Assembly: GCF_003386535.1 (NCBI RefSeq)
Contig: NZ_QTTN01000007.1
Location: 62,001 to 126,000, forward strand
Origin: Paenibacillus taihuensis
GTDB lineage: Bacteria > Bacillota > Bacilli > Paenibacillales > Paenibacillaceae
DNA: 64,000 nt
Reading direction: 5' to 3'
Shown: positions 17,351-26,141 of the stretch, one piece after another
How positions within the stretch are numbered: position 1 is the first letter of the stretch
How the letters are laid out: each line of letters begins with the position of its first letter
Notes under the pieces: generated by a model
Databases searched by the model: none
Told to the model about the DNA's origin: nothing
Seen by the model: only the letters and a program-made list of their open reading frames with translations
Program-made: the position numbers and the translations under genes

Positions 17351-17947
17351 TTATTTATCGTCGATCCCTTTCCCGCTCAAGATATGCTCCATATACTTCT
17401 CGACCCTTGCCGTCCTCGTCTTGGACTGTTTCGGCTGCGAGAAATGCAGCAGATAACCTCTTTGCCGCCCTGGCGTCAGCGATTCAAACGCCGTCTTGAG
17501 CGCCGGATTCTCATCGAGCTTCTCTTGAAACTCCTCCGCGACTGGAAATTCGGTCGCTTTCTTAAGAACAACCTCTTGCCCGGACTTCTCAATCGCAATC
17601 GCTTCGTAGATATATGCTCTGATGGTGAGCTCCATATCGAGAATTTCCTGCAAGCTCGTGAACCGCAGCTGGCGCGCAGCCTGCACATTCTCCGTCTGCT
17701 GAATGAGAATGCCATGAGGATCTTTCAACAAGACGCCTTTGTGGAAGAGAATCGCACAATATTCCTTGAAGCCGTGGATGAGCAAAACATTCTTATCTTC
17801 CAGCGTATAGCAAGGATGCATCCACTTGAAATCCTCCGTAAGCCCGCTCTCCAGAACGATTTCTCTGAGCTTCTCGAATTCTGCCTTCCAGCTGGAAGCC
17901 ATGCTAATAAACTTATCTACTGTCGGATTTTTGATTGGATCTGCCAT
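17351..17947 (-). CDS. YdeI/OmdA family protein (DUF1801-like fold)
   Basis: A 198-residue protein. Residues about 10-115 form a DUF1801-like domain (LREIVLESGLTEDFKWMHPCYTLEDKNVLLIHGFKEYCAILFHKG). The C-terminal OmdA part includes LKTAFESLTPGRQRGYLLHFSQPKQSKTRTARVEKYMEHILSGKG, the family signature. Members have been linked in enterobacteria to resistance against cationic peptides; the role in Firmicutes is unknown. It is the last gene of the operon, 33 bases after the UvrA paralog, with a good RBS (GAGAGGAG). Confidence 0.85.
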   Translation of the reverse strand: MADPIKNPTVDKFISMASSWKAEFEKLREIVLESGLTEDFKWMHPCYTLEDKNVLLIHGFKEYCAILFHKGVLLKDPHGILIQQTENVQAARQLRFTSLQEILDMELTIRAYIYEAIAIEKSGQEVVLKKATEFPVAEEFQEKLDENPALKTAFESLTPGRQRGYLLHFSQPKQSKTRTARVEKYMEHILSGKGIDDK

Positions 17948-17980
17948 CCAGCAGCACTCCTCTCTACTCTCTATATTAAG

Positions 17981-20236
17981 TTACTTCAAATATCTGCCCG
18001 TGATCGACTTCTCTTCATGTACGATCGCGGTAGGAACCCCTTCGAATACGACTTGACCGCCCTTGCTTCCTCCGTCCGGGCCCATATCGATAATCCAATC
18101 CGCTTGGCTGATCACCTCGAGATTGTGTTCGATGACGATCACCGTATTCCCGGTATCGACGAGGCGATTCATAATTTCCAGCAGGTGCCCGATATCTGAC
18201 ATATGCAGTCCGGTCGTTGGCTCATCCATGACATAGATGCTGCCCTTCTTGTGCAGCTCGCTTGCGAGCTTGATACGTTGGCATTCCCCGCCGGATAGCG
18301 TGCTGAGCGGCTGACCGAGCGTGATATAGTTCAGACCGACATCGCTGAGCGCTTGAAGCTTGCGAACAACTTCCTTCAATTCGAAAAATTCGAGCGCCTG
18401 CTCCACCGTCATCTCGAGCACATCTGCTATGGACTTGCCGTTCAGCTTGTACTCGAGCACCACTTCCTTGAACCGTCTGCCTCCGCACGCTTCGCATGGC
18501 AGCTCGACGCTGTCCAAGAAGGACAAGTCGATCGAGATTACGCCTTGGCCTCCGCAGTTCTCGCAAGCACCTTTGGAGTTGAAGCTGAACAACCCTTGAT
18601 TCACTTTATTCGCCGTTGCAAAAGCTTTCCTTACATCGTCCATAATGCCCGTATAAGTAGCGGGGTTCGAACGCGTCGATACACCTACCGCGGATTGATC
18701 GATGACGATGGCGTCCGGATGGCTGCTGAGGAACACATCGTTGATGAGCGTGCTTTTGCCTGAGCCAGCTACTCCTGTAACGACCGTCAATACGCCAGTC
18801 GGAATATCGACACTGACGTTCTGCAGATTATGCAGCTTGGCATTCTTAACGGACAGCTTGCCGGATGGCTGTCTGCTCTCCTGCTTCAGCTCGAGCGGAC
18901 GCTTCATATGATTGCCTGTCAGCGTGCCTGACTCCAGCAAGCCTGGGAAGCTGCCTTCGAACACAACGTTGCCGCCGCGGCTTCCCGCGTAAGGGCCGAC
19001 ATCGACGATATGGTCCGCCACTTTGATAACGTCCGGATCATGCTCGACAACGATGACCGTATTTCCTTTGTCGCGCAGCTTCTGCAGCAATTCATTCAAG
19101 CGATGGACATCGCGAGGATGCAGTCCAACACTAGGTTCGTCGAAAATATAAGTGACATCCACCAAGCTGCCGCTCAGATGCTTCACCATCTTGACGCGCT
19201 GCGACTCGCCGCCGGACAGCGTATCCGTCTCGCGGTCGAGCGTTAAGTAGTCGAGACCGATGTCGACGAGGTGCTGCAGACGGTCCGTCAATGATTTGAT
19301 AACCGGCGCTGCGACCGGATCGTCAATCTCGCGCGCAACACGGATAAGCTGGCCAACTTCCATTGCGGACAAATCGGCAATGTTGTATCCGTTCAATTTG
19401 CAGCTGAGCGTTGCTTCACTCAGTCTTGCGCCGCGGCAGCTGGAGCATGTACCTTCGATGATATATGGAGCAACCGCTTTTTGTGTACGCTCCGACATCG
19501 TCTTCACGTCGCGCTTGATGTATTTATTCGTAAACTTCTCGATGCAGCCTTCAACGGTAATGTTCATGGATTTTCCAGCGAACTGGACTTCCACTTTTCT
19601 TGCTTTGCCGTGAAGCAGCAGCTCTAGTTCTTCGTCTGTATAATCAATCAGCTTCTTATCCGGATCGAACGAGCCAGATTCAATTTGCATCGACAAATCG
19701 AAGCTGCCCGCCTTGTAATCAGGGAACAAAATGGCTCCTTCATTCAATGACTTGGACATATCAATTGCCTTATCCATATCAACGACAAGACTGCGGCCGA
19801 GACCATTACAATCCGGGCACATCCCTTGCGGATCGTTGAATGAGAACATGTTCGCTTGACCGACATAAGGCTTTCCCGCACGGGAGAACAGCAATCGAAG
19901 AATGGGAGAAATATCCGTAATCGTCCCCATCGTGGAATGGGAGCCGCCGCCCAGACGCTTCTGATCTACAATAACTGCCATGCTCAAGTTCTCGATGGCG
20001 TCTGCATCCGGCTGCGGAACGCGAGGCAGAAAATTGCGCACGAACATGCTGAAGTTCTCATTCAGCAAGCGCGTCGATTCTGCAGCAATCGTATCGAACA
20101 CAATCGATGACTTGCCCGAACCGGAAACGCCGGTAAAGATCGTGATTTTCCGCTTCGGGATTCGTAAGGTTACGTCCTTGAGATTGTTCTCTCTCGCGCC
20201 TGTAATTACGATATACTCCTGGTTCAATTCGGTCAT
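17981..20236 (-). CDS. UvrA paralog (UvrA2/class II excinuclease ATPase)
   Basis: A 751-residue protein with two ABC ATPase units. Walker A GVSGSGKSS (about 36-44) and GVAGSGKST; signatures LSGGESQRV and LSGGECQRI; Walker B FDEPSVGLHP and MDEPTTGLHMSD. Zinc-finger pairs occur at CPDCNG, CSSC and CENCGG/CEACGG. At about 750 residues it is some 200 shorter than housekeeping UvrA (about 940), consistent with loss of the UvrB-binding region as in UvrA2/DrrC proteins. Those are associated with DNA-damage tolerance or resistance to DNA-binding drugs. It lies in an ArsR-controlled operon, 27 bases after the AHSA1 gene. Confidence 0.9.
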   Translation of the reverse strand: MTELNQEYIVITGARENNLKDVTLRIPKRKITIFTGVSGSGKSSIVFDTIAAESTRLLNENFSMFVRNFLPRVPQPDADAIENLSMAVIVDQKRLGGGSHSTMGTITDISPILRLLFSRAGKPYVGQANMFSFNDPQGMCPDCNGLGRSLVVDMDKAIDMSKSLNEGAILFPDYKAGSFDLSMQIESGSFDPDKKLIDYTDEELELLLHGKARKVEVQFAGKSMNITVEGCIEKFTNKYIKRDVKTMSERTQKAVAPYIIEGTCSSCRGARLSEATLSCKLNGYNIADLSAMEVGQLIRVAREIDDPVAAPVIKSLTDRLQHLVDIGLDYLTLDRETDTLSGGESQRVKMVKHLSGSLVDVTYIFDEPSVGLHPRDVHRLNELLQKLRDKGNTVIVVEHDPDVIKVADHIVDVGPYAGSRGGNVVFEGSFPGLLESGTLTGNHMKRPLELKQESRQPSGKLSVKNAKLHNLQNVSVDIPTGVLTVVTGVAGSGKSTLINDVFLSSHPDAIVIDQSAVGVSTRSNPATYTGIMDDVRKAFATANKVNQGLFSFNSKGACENCGGQGVISIDLSFLDSVELPCEACGGRRFKEVVLEYKLNGKSIADVLEMTVEQALEFFELKEVVRKLQALSDVGLNYITLGQPLSTLSGGECQRIKLASELHKKGSIYVMDEPTTGLHMSDIGHLLEIMNRLVDTGNTVIVIEHNLEVISQADWIIDMGPDGGSKGGQVVFEGVPTAIVHEEKSITGRYLK

Positions 20237-20263
20237 GTTAACATCCTTCCCACATAAAATTCA

Positions 20264-20662
20264 TTACTCGGACAACAGCATCTCCAACTGACCGCCCATA
20301 CTCGTCCAGCCATATTTTGCGCCGCCAAGCGCTTGCGGATTGGAAATTCCGGATTGCTCGAGATGCAGATTCACTTTGCCCTCTCCCAGATCCTGCAGCG
20401 TCCATACGACTGTGTGCTTCTCGTTTCCAGTGCCCCATGTATAAGACAGCTTGTTAGGCTCGTCGACGATTAGAACTTCACCTTCTACGATGCCGTCCCA
20501 ATACTCAGTCGGCTTCTGGCGGAACGTAAACTTATATCCGACCTCCGGCTTGAAGTTGTTCTCCATCACCCATTTGGCAAGCTTATCGGGATCCGTAATT
20601 GCGTTCCAAAGCTTCTCGATCGTTGTCGTATATTGAAAATCCAGATTTAACGTTAAACTCAT
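20264..20662 (-). CDS. SRPBCC/AHSA1 domain protein
   Basis: A 132-residue single-domain protein of the START/Bet v1-like AHSA1 type. The sequence LDFQYTTTIEKLWNAITDPDKLAKWVM is the typical N-terminal helix-grip pattern, and TWGTGNEKHTVVWTLQDLGEGKVNLHLEQSG forms the central beta sheet. It probably binds a small hydrophobic ligand. Its ATG overlaps the stop of the ArsR gene (ATGA), the classic ArsR-AHSA1 couple found in many Firmicutes. The start is preceded by GGAGGAGG. Confidence 0.88.
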   Translation of the reverse strand: MSLTLNLDFQYTTTIEKLWNAITDPDKLAKWVMENNFKPEVGYKFTFRQKPTEYWDGIVEGEVLIVDEPNKLSYTWGTGNEKHTVVWTLQDLGEGKVNLHLEQSGISNPQALGGAKYGWTSMGGQLEMLLSE

Positions 20663-20991
20663 TCTTCTTCCTCCTCCACTAGCAGTTCGTTTAAACGCAG
20701 CATATTGGTACTCCAAAACCTGCTGTAGAAAGCGACCCAGTCTTGAATTTGTTGAAGTGGTGCGGCGTTTAGCCTGTATCTCGTCTCCCTGCCGACCTTT
20801 CGATCAACGACGAGTCCGGCTTCTTTCAATATGTTCAAATGCTTGGATACCGCGGTGCGGCCCATGTCAAACTTGACGGTCAACTCATGAAGCGGCGTCT
20901 CCTCCGTCTCGGACAACAGTTGAATGAGCCTTCGCCTCGTTGGATCTGCAATCGCGTCAAATACATCACGTGACTGATTGTTATCGCTCAC
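20659..20991 (-). CDS. ArsR-family transcriptional repressor
   Basis: A 110-residue winged-helix protein (DAIADPTRRRLIQLLSETEETPLHELTVKFDMGRTAVSKHLNILKEAGLVVDRKVGRETRYRLN). It lacks the Cys metal-sensing motif of SmtB/ArsR sensors, so it probably responds to a non-metal signal, as in the YczG-like class paired with AHSA1 genes. The start is a GTG: AGGAGAGGGTGTT lies directly upstream, and the open frame above it is part of the promoter. It very probably represses its own operon through two palindromes at 21032 and 21061. Confidence 0.88.
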   Translation of the reverse strand: MSDNNQSRDVFDAIADPTRRRLIQLLSETEETPLHELTVKFDMGRTAVSKHLNILKEAGLVVDRKVGRETRYRLNAAPLQQIQDWVAFYSRFWSTNMLRLNELLVEEEEE

Positions 20992-21031
20992 AACACCCTC
21001 TCCTACGGTCTCATTCGACTGCCTAATCAGA

Positions 21032-21081
21032 CACCATTTGGTGACGTTTTTATTATATGCCACCGTTTGGTGTCATGTCAA
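21032..21081 (-). promoter_or_regulatory. ArsR operon promoter with two CACCnTTTGGTG operators
   Basis: On the minus strand TTGACA (21081-21076), an 18-base spacer and TATAAT (21057-21052) form a near-consensus sigma-A promoter. Two copies of the palindrome CACCATTTGGTG/CACCGTTTGGTG flank it. One (21061-21072) lies inside the spacer and the other (21032-21043) around the expected transcription start. They are 29 bases apart centre to centre. The arrangement fits autorepression by the ArsR protein encoded 41 bases downstream. Confidence 0.75.
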
Positions 21082-21110
21082 ACCCAATTTAATAGGCCCG
21101 GAAAAAAAAG

Positions 21111-21132
21111 AAAAAGCCCGCTTCCGCAGGCT
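21111..21132 (-). terminator. Rho-independent terminator
   Basis: On the minus strand AGCCTGC-GGAA-GCGGGCT forms a 7-bp stem (one G-U pair) followed by TTTTTC and then TTTTTTTT. It ends the phosphotransferase gene before the ArsR promoter. Confidence 0.8.
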
Positions 21133-21152
21133 TCCTCCATCAACCGATTCTA

Positions 21153-22061
21153 TTAGCTCGAGATTATCTGGTCGCATCTGGCTAATGCCCATTCGAGCAC
21201 CACCGTGTCTGCGTCTCCCGCCGCAGCGCTTTGGTAGATCACATCAAGCCCGATACGAAGCTGGTAGCAGCGCAGTGCTTCTGCCCGCCCCCGTTCCGTA
21301 ATCTCGGGATGACGCTCCTCGATATAACTTGCCTGCGCTTCCATACATTCGAGCCACGTCCGCCAGAAGAAGATGTTCGCCACGTCGTAGAGTGGATCGC
21401 CGAGCATCGCTTCGCTCCAATCGATCACTCCGGTAATGATGCCGCCATCCGTTAGCACATTATTCGAACCGAAGTCACCATGCACGAGTCGGCGAACGTC
21501 AGGGCAGCGCGGCGCGAAAGCTTCAATCACTTCAAAATAAGAAGAGAGCCGCTCGTTGACGAGGTTCGGATGCAGTATCAGTGGCTCCCAATCATAGCAG
21601 CGTGGATCCGATATGCTCACGATATAATCCCGCCAGCTCAGGAAGCGGCCGATCCCATTTTCGTCAAAAGAACCATATCCGCTCGTTTCGGCAGCACTCG
21701 TGCTCCCCATCGCTTCCATGACTTTCATCACAGACGGTGCGATTGCCGTCAGCTCAGAAGATTGCACATCTTGCAGCGTAATGCCAGGTGCCCGCCGAGA
21801 GATGCAGTAAGAAAACTCATCATCCAGGTCACCGATTCGGATGATTTCCGGTATCGGCAGTTCCGATGAAGTGAAATGGCGATAACAATAATTATCCTTA
21901 AGAAATCCCTTCGCCGAACGATTGACCCGTATTATGCATCCCACATCGTCGATGCGCACTGCAAATGCTTGTGAATCCTCCCCTTCTGAAACACGCTCAA
22001 ATGCAGAGAATTCTGCTCCCATATCTCGTGCAACCACATCCATAACTATCTGCGGCTTCAT
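21153..22061 (-). CDS. Hygromycin B phosphotransferase-like APH family kinase
   Basis: A 302-residue aminoglycoside phosphotransferase-fold protein. Nearly the whole length can be lined up from memory with APH(4)/Hph: VSEGEDSQAF, RVNRSAKGFLKDNYCYRHF, SELPIPEII, YCISRRAPGITLQD, LVHGDFGSNNVLTDGG, ITGVIDWSEAMLGDPLYD and VANIFFWRTWLECMEAQ all have near-identical counterparts there. Catalytic Asp196 (HGDFGSNN), Asn201 and Mg-binding Asp214 (VIDW) are intact. The protein is about 40 residues shorter than the well-known plasmid enzyme at the C-terminus. Phosphorylation of hygromycin B is likely but unproven. It has its own RBS (AAAGGTG) and terminator. Confidence 0.88.
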   Translation of the reverse strand: MKPQIVMDVVARDMGAEFSAFERVSEGEDSQAFAVRIDDVGCIIRVNRSAKGFLKDNYCYRHFTSSELPIPEIIRIGDLDDEFSYCISRRAPGITLQDVQSSELTAIAPSVMKVMEAMGSTSAAETSGYGSFDENGIGRFLSWRDYIVSISDPRCYDWEPLILHPNLVNERLSSYFEVIEAFAPRCPDVRRLVHGDFGSNNVLTDGGIITGVIDWSEAMLGDPLYDVANIFFWRTWLECMEAQASYIEERHPEITERGRAEALRCYQLRIGLDVIYQSAAAGDADTVVLEWALARCDQIISS

Positions 22062-22091
22062 TCGGACACACCTTTCTCGTACGCAGAAATC

Positions 22092-23045
22092 TCACTCCTG
22101 TGACGGTAATGCCACTTGTTTCAAAACTTGCTCCAATATTGTTGTCCGTTCCAAAAGCGCTTTAAATTGCCCATTAAAAGAAGTTAGCGCGATGAATTCC
22201 CCAGGCGAATCCAATATCGTTTGGAACTGAGAATTGTCTATCTTCAGCTCCTTGGCTTTGTTCGATTGAATGGTATTGATGTGGAGGTCATCTTCCACGA
22301 TTTCCTCAAGGAGGATGCCGTCAATCCATTCTCCATGCTCAAAGCTCCGTTTCGAGTCGTTTAAGCTGATCCATTCTGACTTCGCTTCAGGGGCAATTTC
22401 TTCTATACTGTCCAACTGGACCTGTTTCAGAAAATGACGGAGAACGAATACGTATGGCTCGCCATTACCGAGTTCTCCGCGGTTGGACGTGACCAGCGGC
22501 CCTGGACCGTAATCTCTAACAAGCGCACAGTAAGCTTCCGAGAATGCGACTTCAAACCATGGATATCGCTTGGAGAGCGCCCAGCGGATGGCGGCAGGTT
22601 TGGCCCAGCCAACGAATCGTTTGCGTGTTCCTTGGTTCGATTCAACGAACACGATCGCTTTAATGTTCTTCTGGTGCGCAAACATGATCGCCATGATGTA
22701 CAGACGCGAAGTGAGCCATTCGTTGCCATTCCCTAAGTTAATAACGGTGTAATCCGCGCTGCCGTCCGCTAACAATTGCGCTCGAATATCGAACACTTCG
22801 CTCGTATAATGCTCGCGCTCCATGAATTGAATCAAGTCTAACTGGCTCATAGATATGCTCGGGGTAAACGACTTCGATTCGGATAGCTCGACGGATACGC
22901 CTGCAAAATCGACTTTTTTCACACGTTTCAACAACACTTCCAGCAACTCTGGCATATGCCTGCGAAAAATCAAGAGAAAGATGCAAATCACGACCGGCCA
23001 CATAATGGCTGAGACGAGTGTATCGATATCCAGGCTAACGGCCAT
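22092..23045 (-). CDS. Membrane-anchored protein of unknown function
   Basis: A 317-residue protein I do not recognise. An N-terminal transmembrane helix (residues about 11-28, LVSAIMWPVVICIFLLIF) is followed by a basic stretch RRHMPELLEVLLKRVKKVDFAGVSVEL and a soluble alpha/beta region containing LNNGNEWLTSRLYIMAIMFAHQKNIKAIVFVESN-like strands. The start MAVSLDID is chosen because GGAGAGCAGGTG precedes it. The pattern of a membrane tether plus a nucleotide-binding-like alpha/beta domain is seen in several bacterial stress or defence proteins, but no catalytic motif is visible. It lies 82 bases after the sulfatase gene. Confidence 0.7.
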   Translation of the reverse strand: MAVSLDIDTLVSAIMWPVVICIFLLIFRRHMPELLEVLLKRVKKVDFAGVSVELSESKSFTPSISMSQLDLIQFMEREHYTSEVFDIRAQLLADGSADYTVINLGNGNEWLTSRLYIMAIMFAHQKNIKAIVFVESNQGTRKRFVGWAKPAAIRWALSKRYPWFEVAFSEAYCALVRDYGPGPLVTSNRGELGNGEPYVFVLRHFLKQVQLDSIEEIAPEAKSEWISLNDSKRSFEHGEWIDGILLEEIVEDDLHINTIQSNKAKELKIDNSQFQTILDSPGEFIALTSFNGQFKALLERTTILEQVLKQVALPSQE

Positions 23046-23127
23046 CTGAACACCTGCTCTCCGTAAGAGTCGTTCACAAGTGCTTGCGAAATCTCTTACG
23101 AATATATGCAGGGATTGCATATCGATA

Positions 23128-24762
23128 TTAATTGCAATGTATGGTCACATGCGATTCTTCGCTCTCACCGTAGCCGATACGTATCGCTCTGGCCCTTACG
23201 GTTACGGTTGATGTCCGGTTACCGAGAACAACCGGCGAGGTGTATAAGCGCCAACGGGGATACTCGTCATCATCCAATGTATAAGCGATTGAAGCACCTT
23301 GCGTTCCGCAGCATAACAGGAGCACCACAGGTGCTTTGAACTCATACCGTTGCCCCGCCGCTACATCCTCCGTACCAGGCGCGCCATCTGCGATAGGCAC
23401 AAATTGAACCGGAGCTGTCACCGGCTGAATCCCGTTTGGCCACATCAGATTTGCCATCTGCGCTTCCGGTATCTCCCCCATATCGCCCACTCGCGTTCTC
23501 CACTGATCCAGCTCTTCGCTCATACGATCAAGCACTTCGCGATAATTCGAATCGCCAGCAAGGTTATGTACCTCATGCGGATCGCTCAAGCAATCGTACA
23601 GTTCCTCAGGCGGACGACCGCCTTCGATCAATCGCTTCTGGAGCGGATTCAGCTCGCCAAGCGCGTACAGGCGCCACATCTCCTGCATGATTCCGTGATT
23701 ATGCCCGTACGGAACCCAGTCAAAATAACATTTCTCCGGGTAACAGTTGCGAATGTACTTATACCGACCATCTCGTACAGCCCGCACCATATCGTAGATT
23801 TCATCATGACGGTCCCTTGCAGCGAAGACATAAGTTCGTTCAGGCAGATTCAAAGTAGGTGCAGCGAGAAAAGCTTGTCCCTGCATATGTTTCGGCACAG
23901 GGACTCCGGCTAACCGCAGCACGGTCGGTCCGAGATCGATCATGCTGACCAGCTGATCGGTTGTCGTTCCCGGTTCCAGTCGTCCCGGCCAGCGAACGAT
24001 AAGCGGGACATGGATGCCGGAATCGTACAGCCATCTTTTGTGCCGCGGAAGTCCTTCGCCGTGATCGCTCCAGATGAACACAACGGTATTATCCGCTAGA
24101 CCATCATCTTCCAGCTGTTGAAGCAGGCCACCAACTCGATTGTCGTTAAGCTCCAGGTTGTCATAGTGGAGCGCGAGTGCTTCGCGGCTCTTCTGCGTAT
24201 CAGGCAAATATGGCGGCACCAACACATCGTCAGGATTCGTTGTCAGCGATTCATATGGACGCCACATTCCGCTTTCGTGCGTGGCCATGAGGTTAAACAC
24301 AGCGAAGAACGGCTGCGTATGATCCGAACGGTGTCTCCAATGCGCCGTATTTCCATTTTCGTCCCATGCGGTGATCGGAGCTTTGAATTGATAGTCGGTC
24401 TTCTCATTATTCGTACAATAATAGCCGCTTGCTCGCAAGTATTCGGTGAACGTCTTCACATATGGCGGAGGAACGACTTCATATGGCGTTGGCGTATGCT
24501 CGGTATGCTCCGGTTCCGAAGTCCGATGATGATGCGCTCCGATAGAAGTCGCATACATGCCCGTGATAATAGCATTTCGGCTCGGCGAGCATACCGCTGC
24601 AGTTGAATAAGCGTTGGTGTAAAGAGTGCCCTCGCTCGCTAGTCGATCGATATTCGGCGTCCGCGCAACATTGTCCCCATAACACCCGAACCTCAGGCTC
24701 GTGTCTTCAAGGGAGATCCATACTATATTCGGCCTATCCGATTGAGTAGAAGGTTTTGACAT
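23128..24762 (-). CDS. Type I (formylglycine) sulfatase
   Basis: A 544-residue arylsulfatase-superfamily protein without a signal peptide. The Cys-type activation motif CSPSR (Cys58) is intact; it needs conversion to formylglycine by an anaerobic or FGE-type maturase, not encoded here. Metal-site residues are seen at NIVWISLED (about 12-20) and IWSDHGE. The fold resembles heparan N-sulfatase/iduronate sulfatase-like enzymes. Residues after about 470 (YEFKAPVVLLLCCGTQGASIAYTLDDDEYP...) look like an appended chitobiase C-terminal-like beta domain. The RBS is AGGAGACGG. The ankyrin gene ends 19 bases upstream, so they are probably co-transcribed. Confidence 0.88.
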   Translation of the reverse strand: MSKPSTQSDRPNIVWISLEDTSLRFGCYGDNVARTPNIDRLASEGTLYTNAYSTAAVCSPSRNAIITGMYATSIGAHHHRTSEPEHTEHTPTPYEVVPPPYVKTFTEYLRASGYYCTNNEKTDYQFKAPITAWDENGNTAHWRHRSDHTQPFFAVFNLMATHESGMWRPYESLTTNPDDVLVPPYLPDTQKSREALALHYDNLELNDNRVGGLLQQLEDDGLADNTVVFIWSDHGEGLPRHKRWLYDSGIHVPLIVRWPGRLEPGTTTDQLVSMIDLGPTVLRLAGVPVPKHMQGQAFLAAPTLNLPERTYVFAARDRHDEIYDMVRAVRDGRYKYIRNCYPEKCYFDWVPYGHNHGIMQEMWRLYALGELNPLQKRLIEGGRPPEELYDCLSDPHEVHNLAGDSNYREVLDRMSEELDQWRTRVGDMGEIPEAQMANLMWPNGIQPVTAPVQFVPIADGAPGTEDVAAGQRYEFKAPVVLLLCCGTQGASIAYTLDDDEYPRWRLYTSPVVLGNRTSTVTVRARAIRIGYGESEESHVTIHCN

Positions 24763-24781
24763 GGCGCCGTCTCCTAGAAAC

Positions 24782-26062
24782 TTAGTTTTGACCTCTCTCC
24801 GATTGGTAGCGGGAGATCACCGCATTCACACCTTCACTCCCATTCAACTGACCAGGAATCTGTGCGCCGGCTTGCAGGAGCAACTCGGCTGCTGCTGCGT
24901 AATCTCCTTCGGGATCGCGAAAATGCACAGAGCCCCACATGCAAGTGCCTAATGCTGCGCCGCCATGTCCGTGCTTCAGCTCCGTAGATGCCCCATGCGC
25001 CAGGAGAAGCCGCACGAGCTCGGCGTTTCCGTGCACCGCGGCGCTGTGGAGCGCCGTGAAATCCGCAGGACTGCGTCTGACATCTGCTCCGATCCCGGCT
25101 TCCAGCAGCAATCGAACAGCTGCCGCATTATGGTTCCAAGCTGCATCTGCGATCGTGCTTTGCTCGTCGACGGACAGCGACTCGACCATCTTCGGGTCCT
25201 GCGCAAGCAGAGCTTGTACGCCGGCTTGATCTCCGGTCAAGCAAGCATACAGAAGCCTTTGCGATGCAGGGCGATTAGCCAAAATCACCGCAGCAATCTC
25301 CTCATTCTTGCAGCGCGCAGCAAGAAGCAGCGGCGTCATATTGGCACCAAGCTTGTACAAGTAGATATGCCCGCCATTGGAATCGCCTGACGTGAAGCGC
25401 CCTTCACCAACCCGTGCATCCAGACAGCCGGGCTCCTCATCCACCAACCTGCGCACCAATTCCACATTTCCGAGCTGTATCGCCATATAGATATCCGCAG
25501 CCGCGCCCTGCTCCACGAGATAGCTGCATTTTGCGCAGTCATGAATCGCCCACTGTGCAGGTGCGCTGTAATGGTCGATGTCACGCATGTCGATGTCGGC
25601 GCCATTCTCGAGTAAGTAATCGATGATCGCTGGATCTTGCGCAAAATGCAGCGGAACTTGTCCATCCGGACCGCGCTCATTGACCGCTGCCGGGTTCTTC
25701 TCTACCATCTCTCGCAAAGCCGCCATCATGCCAAGCGCAGCGGCTGCATGAATATCCACAGGCGCACCTCGTTCGATCAAGTAAAGAGACAGCTCATGAT
25801 GGTCATGATGCAGCACGCCGAACCCGCCAGCCCACCAGGAACTTTTTGCACTCAGATCAGCCCCGTTCTCAAGGAGTAAATCTACCATCTCTTGGCTTCC
25901 GCTTGCTGCAGCGGTGACAATTGCAGGCGAATCAAACGAAAACCACGGCTCATTGATCCGCTCCACTAGGAACGGAAACTCACATAAACACTGGCTTGCT
26001 GCGGGTGTATCCTGACTAGTAACTGCTTGTTTGAATCGCTCTATCGCGTGCTGCTCGTCCAT
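24782..26062 (-). CDS. Ankyrin repeat protein
   Basis: A 426-residue protein made largely of ankyrin repeats. Clear units are IVTAAASGSQEMVDLLLENGADLSAKS, HDPAIIDYLLENGADIDMRD-type repeats, IYMAIQLGNVELVRRLVDEEPG, TIADAAWNHNAAAVRLLLEAGIGADV and FTALHSAAVHGNAELVRLLLAHGAS. About eight to ten repeats are visible. There is no export signal, so it is presumably a cytosolic protein-binding scaffold. A good RBS (GGAGGTAGAG) precedes the ATG. It leads the sulfatase gene in the same direction. Confidence 0.88.
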   Translation of the reverse strand: MDEQHAIERFKQAVTSQDTPAASQCLCEFPFLVERINEPWFSFDSPAIVTAAASGSQEMVDLLLENGADLSAKSSWWAGGFGVLHHDHHELSLYLIERGAPVDIHAAAALGMMAALREMVEKNPAAVNERGPDGQVPLHFAQDPAIIDYLLENGADIDMRDIDHYSAPAQWAIHDCAKCSYLVEQGAAADIYMAIQLGNVELVRRLVDEEPGCLDARVGEGRFTSGDSNGGHIYLYKLGANMTPLLLAARCKNEEIAAVILANRPASQRLLYACLTGDQAGVQALLAQDPKMVESLSVDEQSTIADAAWNHNAAAVRLLLEAGIGADVRRSPADFTALHSAAVHGNAELVRLLLAHGASTELKHGHGGAALGTCMWGSVHFRDPEGDYAAAAELLLQAGAQIPGQLNGSEGVNAVISRYQSERGQN

Positions 26063-26141
26063 TGTCTCTACCTCCGAATCGTTATCTATCTCCTACTAGT
26101 TTATCTGCTTATTCCTGCCAAATCTACGCCGATTTCATAAC

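Noticed and set aside
17213-18199. A 328-codon plus-strand ORF over the YdeI and UvrA genes
   Set aside because: It crosses the operon terminator and is antisense to two well-supported genes; its composition is unlike a real protein.
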